Shown here in pieces: positions 18,992 to 25,364 of a stretch of DNA of 25,364 nt (the first letter of the stretch is position 1; each line of letters begins with the position of its first letter). Source of the stretch: Carex sylvatica (Eukaryota; Streptophyta; Magnoliopsida; Poales; Cyperaceae); contig CAXKVR010000644.1 in assembly GCA_964058845.1 (NCBI GenBank), positions 1 to 25,364 on the forward strand. The letters run 5' to 3'. Made by a program: the position numbers and the translations under genes. The notes below the pieces were generated by a model. The model had not been told where the DNA came from, made no database searches, and was given only the letters and a program-made list of their open reading frames with translations.

Positions 18992-19984
18992 ATGACGATC
19001 TCTCCGGCGCGCCTCCACAAACTTGTAACCTCCCAATCCAATCCTCTCCTCGCCAAAGAACTCCTCGACCTCTACCTCTCCTCTCCTTCTCGCTCCCCTG
19101 CCCCTCATCCTTCCACTATCCATTCCCTCTCTCTCCGTCTCGCCAGATCTCCCCACCCCTCTCTCTCCCTCTCCCTCCTTCGCCTCTTCCCCTCCCCTCC
19201 CCCTTCCCTCCTCTCTTCCCTCTCCCTCATCTTCGCCCGCCTCTCCCGCCCTGAACTCCTCTTCTCCCTCCTCCCCCATTTCTCTCGCTCTACCCCCTCA
19301 ATCCATTCCTACAACCGCCTCATTCTCGCTTTCATCCGCACAAACCACCTCGCGTACGCCATCTCCCTCTTCAAACGCCTTTCTTCTCTCAACCTCTCCC
19401 CTGATGCCACCACCTACCGGATTCTCGCACGAGCTCTGTGCCGCCGTGGCCAGGTCACTGCTGCTGAGTCTCTTCTCAGTGAGATGCAACACAAAGGCAT
19501 CCCACCCGATCCGTTTGCATACACCACTGTCTTGAACAGCTTGTGTCGAAAGAAGAAGCTGCGGGAGGCTTATAGGCTTCTCTGCCGTATGCGGCCTCGT
19601 GGATCCGAACCTGATATATGCCACTATAACACAGTAATTGTTGGATTTTGCCGGGAGGGACGACCTCTTGATGCATGCAAGGTGCTTGATGATATGTCTG
19701 AGAGAGGGGTTCATCCCAATTTGGTCTCGTATAGCACAGTAATTAATGGCCTTTGCACGTGTGGAGTTTTTGATAAAGCTAAAGGATACTTGGAGGAAAT
19801 GATGGACAGGGGGATGGTGCCGCATTTTTCAATATTTCATGGTTTGGTTAAAGGATTTTGTGGGGTTGGGAATGTGGTTGATGCAGCTAGGGTTTTGGAG
19901 AGAATGCTTGGTCTTGGAGTACGGCCTCATGTGGAGACTTGGGATTTGGTTGTACGAAGTGTGTGTACACAGATTATGGTATAA
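18992..19984 (+). CDS. P-type pentatricopeptide repeat protein, probably C-terminally truncated
   Basis: PPR proteins bind organellar RNA, one base per repeat, and act in processing, stability or translation in mitochondria or plastids. Residues 1-100 are rich in Ser, Leu, Pro and Arg, compatible with an organelle-targeting region. Six 35-residue PPR motifs run in tandem at about 105-138, 139-173, 174-208, 209-243, 244-278 and 279-313, starting HSYNRLILAF, ATTYRILARA, PFAYTTVLNS, ICHYNTVIVG, LVSYSTVING and FSIFHGLVKG. A seventh breaks off at 314-330. From memory it resembles the Arabidopsis At4g01400 type, which extends further after this point. The stop at 19982-19984 coincides with the start of P450-like antisense sequence, so the original 3' end may have been lost. 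The first codons are strongly C-rich and the 3' part is not. Confidence 0.85.
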   Translation: MTISPARLHKLVTSQSNPLLAKELLDLYLSSPSRSPAPHPSTIHSLSLRLARSPHPSLSLSLLRLFPSPPPSLLSSLSLIFARLSRPELLFSLLPHFSRSTPSIHSYNRLILAFIRTNHLAYAISLFKRLSSLNLSPDATTYRILARALCRRGQVTAAESLLSEMQHKGIPPDPFAYTTVLNSLCRKKKLREAYRLLCRMRPRGSEPDICHYNTVIVGFCREGRPLDACKVLDDMSERGVHPNLVSYSTVINGLCTCGVFDKAKGYLEEMMDRGMVPHFSIFHGLVKGFCGVGNVVDAARVLERMLGLGVRPHVETWDLVVRSVCTQIMV

Positions 19985-19989
19985 GACAC

Positions 19990-20375
19990 AACGAAGCTGC
20001 GCCAGGTAGGTCCATTAGGAGACCAGGCTATATCATTGCCACCATAGGTAGCAACTAAGGCGGATACGGTGACGTCTCGATTTGCCAATTTGTCGTATGT
20101 TCCCGCAAGATGGCACGAGCCAGAGATGGGGAGGAAATAACAAAAGTCAGCTTAGAGCCGAGTCGTAGGGAGAATATTGGGCCATACTTTTTGGACAGAT
20201 CAGCAAAGTATGTGTGAAGTGACGGATCAAGGAATGGAAGACTTCCAACGAGAGGAAGCCCTGTGGGGCCTGGTGGCAGTGGAGGTGTTCTTCTCCTGCA
20301 AAGTAAGAGAAGGGTTGTGTAGAGGAAGAAAGTTGCTAGGAGGAATGTGTGGAGGAAAGTAGTTGGTTCCATCAT
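19990..20375 (-). pseudogene. Cytochrome P450 N-terminal fragment (CYP706-like), frameshifted
   Basis: On the minus strand an ATG at 20375 opens a typical microsomal P450 start: a hydrophobic anchor at residues 7-25, a basic stretch, the proline hinge PPLPPGPTGLPLVG, then HTYFADLSKKYGPIFSLRLG. Near 20081-20091 one base is lost or gained. The next frame gives ANRDVTVSALVATYGG and IAWSPNGPTWRSF, continuing the family alignment to about 19990, where similarity ends beside the PPR stop. There is no heme-binding region, so it is a dead fragment of roughly the first 130 residues. The CYP706 label comes from recollection of the PLVGSLPFLDP and LVATYGG wording. Confidence 0.82.
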
Positions 20376-20700
20376 TGGAAGAGGGAGGCGAGGGATTGCA
20401 AAGATGTGAGTGTGTGAAATCTGAAGGAGATATGATCTGCTGTCAGCAATGCTTCTTTTATCACGGCTTCATGTGGTGGTGATTAATTGCTATTTGTTAA
20501 GATCTAAACAAATCTGTGGGAAAACAAGTTTCTTAGTTGTCTTATCACTAAAATTCTTTTCCATTTTACTATTAATATAAACAGACAGAACGAGTCAATC
20601 CAGTAAAGGATCTTCTGACATGCTTCAAAATTGAATAAAATGTTAGGCACCCGTGGCTGAAAGTGGTACATTCTGTATCTAGTTCCCACTAGTCAGCTTG
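20376..20700. other. Intergenic stretch between P450 fragment and F-box pseudogene
   Basis: I see no gene or repeat I can support. The part next to 20375 could be the former P450 5' leader. Confidence 0.5.
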
Positions 20701-20776
20701 CTTGCTTTAGTGGTTTTCGGCCCCAGGAGCGATGCACACCACCTGTTCGGGTACATTTCTCTTAGAATATTTAGCC

Positions 20777-21410
20777 ATGACCAGATCCGAGTCAGAAAAC
20801 TCAAGATCTCGTGGTAACAGAGACGTGCCGAGCAGCTTGCCTGATTCATTACTGCACCACATAATGTCGTTGTTTATGCCTGTTTGGCAAACTGTCCAGT
20901 TGTGTGTGCTCTCAAAGAGATGGAAGACTCTGTGGACCACTGCCAGTTCTAAACTGTGGTTATATCGGACTCTGGAACAATCAACTGAACTACTATAAGA
21001 GTTGCCCTACCCTGTCATTCTCAGGATGGTAGAGAAGATCGCAGAGTTTGTTAGCACGATTCTACTTCTCCGTGAAGGTACATCCCAATTACCAAATTTC
21101 ACACTTAATTATGGTTCTGGATATTTTGGGCTGGGGATGTGTTGCGCATGTCCATCGGCCCATGGATTCAGTATGCCATCAAGCATAATCTTTGAGTTCT
21201 CAGTATTAGTATTAATTGACATAGGTAACCACTGATTTTAGTGAACTGAAATAGCAAATTGCAAAATTGACTTACCTTTCTTTGAGTGACCTTTGTTTGA
21301 ATTGTTGCAAGTTCATTCTACTTCCTTCATTTTTGGAGCATTGTCCTAATTTAAAGAAGCTTTCTTTAGGTCCCTGTTATTGTCGCTTTGAGGTAGTTAA
21401 TTATTCTCTT
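20777..21410 (+). pseudogene. F-box/LRR (FBD-type) pseudogene
   Basis: F-box proteins are substrate receptors of SCF ubiquitin ligases. An ATG at 20777 leads into a good F-box (LPDSLLHHIMSLF, then CVLSKRWKTLW). The frame then stops at 20998. LRR-type sequence continues in other frames: EFVSTILLLREG near 21043-21080, a WIQYAIKHN-like stretch near 21170, and CKFILLPSFLEHCPNLKKLSL at 21306-21369. At least two frameshifts are needed, so this copy is broken. The similarity ends a few bases before the left terminus of the MULE-like element at 21415, so the element probably interrupted what remained. Confidence 0.75.
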
Positions 21411-21676
21411 TTTAGAAAAATTTATGTATACACCCATCACTATTTTATGATTTAGATATTTTTCCCATCAAATATTAAATTAGTTATGTCCCCATCCAAA
21501 CTCACATATTTTATTAATATCCCTATTTCTTAATTTAATCACGTAAAATACACTTTAATACTAGTAAAAAAAATTAAAATGACAGTTTTGCCCTTCCCCT
21601 TTCCTTCGCTGTCTCGCTGATTACTGGTTCTGAGGGATAGAGCATCTTCTATTTGTGGCTGATAGAGCATCAAATA

Positions 21677-22263
21677 TACCAAAGGAGAGCCTCTTGGAAA
21701 AGCCTGAAAGCGAGAGAAATATCTGTTATAATAGTCAATACACCACAACAAGTGTTTAAAGAAAAATTAAATATAGATGAGAATAAATGAGCCAAAAATC
21801 TGACTAGTGATCTTTTAGGTACCAAAATCCTGCCCGTGTCCTTGGTCGCAAGACCACTGACAAAAAGAACAAATGTTATGTCATGAATCTTGGACTATCT
21901 TATACGTTATTTGTATCAGAGATCATAGCTAGAGGTATTTACAAAGCCAAAGCCATCTGTCTTGTATGTGGGGCCAACCATGGTGTAATTAGCACAGTAC
22001 TGGGAAACAAAAGACCTTAAGATATGGTATTTCATAAAAGAATGCTGTGACCCTTCCATTGGCAGATCCCTTGGCAAGAGCTTCAGCATATTGATCCTTT
22101 GTACAGTAGTTCCTCATCTTGCTCGTGTCAAAATTTAGTGTTTTTAACAATGCAACCTTCTGATTAAGATCCATCTTGGTAGCCAATGTAGTCAGTAGTC
22201 ACCATGCCTAAGAAGTTGGTTCCGGTCAGTTTTAGTGGGTTTGAATTGTTGTACTGTTAGCAT
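21677..22263 (-). pseudogene. Glutamate receptor-like (GLR) gene fragment with an intron
   Basis: On the minus strand LTVQQFKPTKTDRNQLL and RHGDY come first, then a short disruption (TGACTAC repeat). After that come KMDLNQKVALLKTLNFD, YAEALAKGSANG, EIPYLKVF and, after a frameshift, YCANYTMVGPTYKTDGFGF. This is the second half of the ligand-binding region (S2) of plant GLR ion channels. The exon ends at 21943 in a GT donor. About 240 bp further, a TTTCAG acceptor (AG at 21705-21704) opens AFPRGSPLV, the next GLR segment, which ends at about 21677. The intron is retained, so the fragment came from genomic DNA, not mRNA. No membrane segments are present. Confidence 0.82.
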
Positions 22264-22405
22264 ATGATGTGAGATTGGGCGTGTAGCTTGATGTCTGTAT
22301 CAGCACAATAAATACCCAGATAATCACCAGGGACCTTGACAGGTTGATTTCCAACTTCTCTACAAATATATAAAGGTTCTGTAATTTAAGACTCCAATTT
22401 GTAGG

Positions 22406-22646
22406 AAGGAGGCTTTAATTGCATATGAAATATTCATGGGTACCAAAGATATCATTGAATTATCATTCATATGATTGGATTTCATTTTATAATGGAGAGT
22501 AGCTCATGTTCGAGTAGCTTGTGCTTTTGGCACAAACACTTAAAAATTTATCAACCAGTTTGCGTTTATCTCGTAAGTTTTTACTGGATGTTCACTTGAG
22601 AATTAGGATTACTCATTTAAGTTGCTTTCCATGTAGTTTCATACTT
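22406..22646 (+). repeat. Dispersed duplicate, copy 2, first part
   Basis: It matches 14273-14441 in the same orientation, with about 85 extra bases at roughly 22494-22580. It lies inside the inverted-repeat element 21415-23133. Confidence 0.8.
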
Positions 22647-23142
22647 AAAATAGTAAGTTAGAAACCATTTTTGAAAAAAATAATGTATACAATTTAGAAT
22701 TGTGATTATAAAGATTTAGTGGTGGAAAAATATTAATGTCAATACAGCTGAGATTGTAGTTAATTGATATATTATGATCTTTTGAGGCAGAATAAAATGG
22801 GTAAAGGTTCTTTACCAAACATGTAAATAGAACCTATATTATTCCTCTATACCAAATAGAAGCAATAAGACATACTGTGTGCAAAAACTAAAACTGAGAA
22901 GTAGAAGATAAGGCCAATCCCTTGGGACCAATAATCAGCAATGAAGCAAGGGAAGGGAAAGGGCAAAACTCTCGATTTAATCTTTTACTAATATTAAAAT
23001 GTACAAGTGATTAAATTAAGAAATGGAGATATTAATAAATTAAGTATATATGTTTAGATTGGAAATAGCTAACTTTAAAATTTTGATGTGAAAATATCTA
23101 AATCATAAAATTGTGATGGATATAAATAAATTTCTCTTTTTA

Positions 23143-23539
23143 TATGTACTTCTTGAAATTATACTCTTTACCAAGAGATTTACCCAAAATTCAGGTTGTA
23201 TTTTCTTAGTATACCTTCGTTATGGCACAAAGGCAGCCTATATTTTCGAATGGTATTAATCATTCTCTGTTACTCTAACCAATAAATAAGTGGGAGGTTA
23301 ATCTCAATTTGAAAAGAACTATCAGATGAAGGTTAATGAATTGTGATGGCCAGGAAACAATTTAAATAGGTAGATTGCAGTTATTAAATTGAATAGGAAC
23401 ATTCTGCTATTTCTCTCAATGAAAAACCATAACACATAAGAAGACCTAGATTGTAATTCTTTGCTTCTTTAAGTTTCTATCCTTTGCAAATAACAAGTGT
23501 TCTGCTCTTTATTTTAATTTCTATCTTTTGTTTAATAGT
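23143..23539. other. AT-rich stretch between two MULE-like elements
   Basis: No gene or structured repeat that I can support. Confidence 0.5.
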
Positions 23540-23548
23540 TAATTTATA

Positions 23549-24625
23549 GGGAAAATTGGTTATTTGCCCTTCAAATTTGAAAAATGTCATCCCAAAATTT
23601 GAAATTGTAATAATGCCACTCTAAACCTCATTAATTTTTAATTTTGCCACTCCAAATAATTAATGACTAAAATACCCTCCCTTCTTGGGAAAATTGGGCT
23701 GCTACTTAAAGAAAGGAAAATTTGTTTTAAAAAATGAGTTATGGAAGTAGCATACCTGTTTGAAATATGATAAAGGGGTAATGTTCTGTGGTGCTACAAT
23801 GCCCAACCGTGCTTGGTTTAGCTGAAGTCTGATTCAATTTGATTGGACCCACAAAGTCTGGACTTATAATTTAACACCTTATTTTCAGGCGCATGGGAAA
23901 AGAAATAGAAAATTACCTTCATCAAATGAGTCAAGACTCAAGAGAGAAGCTCCGTGATTGGGGAGTCAACCTTAATCCAAGAGATGAGATGCCACAGCTA
24001 GATGAAACTGTTGATGATGACAAATTAAATTAGGATTTTTGAGAACCGGTAGATCTGCTTCTTATTTTTATTATTGAAATTTTTGTTTACTTAGAATGTT
24101 TGGGTGGAATGTAGTCTTATATGTATGTTAGGTTTTACATTTGAGGAATGGATATCTTCAATAAGTTTGTAGATGAGATTGGTTAATATATCTGTAATAT
24201 CTCTTTTAATTAGTATAGGATAATATCAGCACAGTACTAATGAAGTCAGTCGGATATTATAGTGCTAGTGGGGTTTGTGTTGTCGTAAATGTGACCAAAT
24301 TTGGTGCTTGCTGTCTGTAATTCGATACTCTCTCAAGTCGTAATCGCTATATAATGCTCCAACATGTTACAGTGATATGCCAATCTTCTGACAAGAATAA
24401 TCCTATTTGCAACACTGGAGTGATATGCCAATCCTATTTTCCCAAGAAGAAGAGGAGGCAGGAGAAGAAGAAAGAGGAGAAGAAGAGGGTAATTTAATCA
24501 TTAATTATTTGAAGTGGTAAAATTAAAAATTAATGAAGTTTAGAGTGGTATTATTACAATTTCAAATTTTGAGATGATATTTTTCAAATTTGAAAATTTT
24601 AAAGTAGCAAATAATTAATTTTCTC
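23549..24625. mobile_element. MULE-like element 2 with 9-bp target duplication
   Basis: Inverted arms of about 140 bp lie at 23549-23690 and 24485-24625. The left starts GGGAAAATTGGTTATTTGCC and the right is GAGAAAATTAATTATTTGCT when read inwards. The 9-bp target duplication TAATTTATA is exact (23540-23548 and 24626-24634). The length is about 1.08 kb. It has no transposase but carries a coding-like segment, so I call it a Pack-MULE candidate. Confidence 0.88.
23889..24033 (+). pseudogene. Captured 3' exon candidate inside MULE-like element 2
   Basis: A TTTTCAG acceptor (ending 23888) opens a segment whose frame reads RMGKEIENYLHQMSQDSREK, then LRDWGVNLNPRDEMPQL, and ends in an acidic tail DETVDDDKLN with a TAG at 24031-24033. 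From the ATG at 23893 it is 46 codons. Composition is that of a real protein C-terminus, unlike the AT-rich surroundings. I do not recognise the parent gene. Confidence 0.5.
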
Positions 24626-24634
24626 TAATTTATA

Positions 24635-24873
24635 TATGACGAATAACTTTGTGGCTTTCTTTTACCAGGGTCAACACATGTTGAGTGACAAAATAGAAGT
24701 TACATGGTTTAAGTGTGAACAGCTTGATACTGTCTTCAATTCTATATGAAGAGTATAACATTTCAATGGGTGGTAAAGTGTTTGCAAGAAGCTATTACTG
24801 ACCCCATTGTCACATAATCACGACCAGCTGTCACTGAATATCCTTTACAGTGACTAGAAGTTTTATTCGCTTC
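24635..24873. other. Stretch between MULE-like element 2 and second half of the duplicate
   Basis: No gene or repeat supported. Confidence 0.5.
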
Positions 24874-25155
24874 TTTTGCTGCCTGAATTATTTTGGTTTT
24901 AATTACTAATATTTCTAATTTGGATATGTAGTGCTATTATGTTGTGTACTAGAACTACTGGTTACGAATTCTGGTGTAGAACTAATATGCTTTATTTTCT
25001 CTCTGTTTGTATGCATTGGTTATTGATATTTCGGTATAGATGATGATGCTTTCAAAGTAACCCATCAGTTTTCATGATATTTTTGTTTTTGAATAACTGA
25101 CAACACGACATTTATTTGCAGTATTTTTCATCCACTACTTGTATAACGTTACATC
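24874..25155 (+). repeat. Dispersed duplicate, copy 2, second part
   Basis: It matches about 14544-14813 in the same orientation (TTTTGCTGCCTGAA, then ATGTTGTGTACTAGAAC, GTAGAACTAATATGC, TATTGATATTT and CTTGTATAA in order). Confidence 0.8.
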
Positions 25156-25185
25156 AGTGTTATAAGAGTGCCATTTCTGGTCTCA

Positions 25186-25205
25186 CATTATTATTATTAT
25201 TATTA
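25186..25205. repeat. (ATT)n microsatellite
   Basis: About six ATT units lie in an otherwise gene-free, T-rich end of the window. Confidence 0.8.
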
Positions 25206-25364
25206 ATTTTCTCTTTTTGTTGTCTTTTCTCTTTGTTTGGATTGGGTCATCTCCTATCGTTTTGGTTCAATTTTCTTTGGCTCCTATCAGGTTTCTGTAC
25301 CATACTACCATCTCTTTTGGTTTTATAATTTTTTTTTTCTTTTGCTACATGTAACATGCTTCTT

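Larger units (their letters stand above)
21415..23133. mobile_element. Pack-MULE-like element with about 180-bp inverted repeats
   Basis: The sequence 21415-21600 (starting GAAAAATTTATGTATAC) is matched in inverse by about 22955-23133. The shared wording includes TTTTATGATTTAGATATTTT, TTTCTTAATTTAATCAC and AGTTTTGCCCTT. The 9-bp repeat CTCTTTTTA flanks both ends (21406-21414 and 23134-23142), although the exact termini could shift by a few bases. Inside are an intron-containing GLR gene fragment and part of the dispersed duplicate. No transposase is seen, so it is non-autonomous. Confidence 0.75.

Noticed and set aside
18941..19279. Minus-strand Glu/Gly-rich open frame
   Set aside because: It is the antisense of the C-rich, Ser/Leu/Pro-rich PPR N-terminus.
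22187..22390. Extension of the GLR fragment beyond LTVQQF on the minus strand (KVPGDYLGIYCADTD wording)
   Set aside because: The frame is open for a short distance but I could not tie the wording to GLR or another family.
25116..25328. 70-codon Leu/Phe-rich frame at the right edge
   Set aside because: It overlaps a dispersed repeat and a T-rich stretch with an ATT microsatellite. The hydrophobic composition is explained by base content.

Overview
The window is nuclear DNA of a flowering plant, probably a monocot. The pointers are plant-specific LTR retrotransposon lineages, an intronless MATH-BTB gene, a plant P-type PPR gene whose C/G-rich 5' end fades into AT-richer 3' sequence (a gradient common in monocots), and many MULE/MITE elements. 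I cannot name the species. Much of the window is transposon-derived, and only two host genes look substantially intact: a MATH-BTB gene cut short by a transposon, and a PPR gene that seems to lack its C-terminus.

Left block, 1-11413, is a nested insertion. The innermost and youngest element is an Athila-type Ty3/gypsy retrotransposon on the + strand. It runs from the left edge, inside the end of gag, to its 3' LTR at 7422-8893. Its pol (protease, RT, RNase H, integrase) is open for more than 1,400 codons with catalytic motifs intact, followed by the second ORF typical of Athila elements. It lies inside an older, decayed Ty1/copia element on the - strand (8894-11413; 5' LTR 11243-11413). That copia element in turn lies inside the 3' end of the MATH-BTB gene (11408-12427, - strand), whose last codon and stop codon now come from the copia LTR.

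The most unusual signal is in the Athila-type element. A short palindrome, TACGGNCCGTA, occurs 17 times exactly and about 9 more times with one or two changes. It is always in groups of two or four with a centre-to-centre spacing of 20-22 bp (two helical turns). The groups sit in the linkers between pol domains, in the noncoding spacers and three times in the LTR. Inside pol they occupy all three reading frames, so the conservation is at the nucleic acid level. A different near-palindrome, AGTGCGGACGCACT, is arranged in the same way (pairs at 22 bp) in an unrelated repeat relic at 13974-14229. The 3' noncoding part of the element also carries a duplicated hairpin plus polypurine-tract module with covarying stems.

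Middle block, 12428-18991, is AT-rich and without convincing genes. It holds a cluster of about 375-bp foldback elements, two of which have clear 9-bp target duplications (Mutator-type MITEs), and two related foldbacks of about 410-420 bp set in (TA)n tracts.

Right block, 18992-25364, starts with the PPR gene, which ends where an antisense cytochrome P450 fragment begins. An F-box/LRR pseudogene follows, and it stops at the edge of a Pack-MULE-like element (about 21415-23133) that carries an intron-containing glutamate-receptor-like gene fragment. A second MULE-like element with a 9-bp target duplication (23549-24625) carries what looks like a captured last exon. A sequence seen once at 14273-14813 reappears, split by these insertions, at 22406-22646 and 24874-25155.
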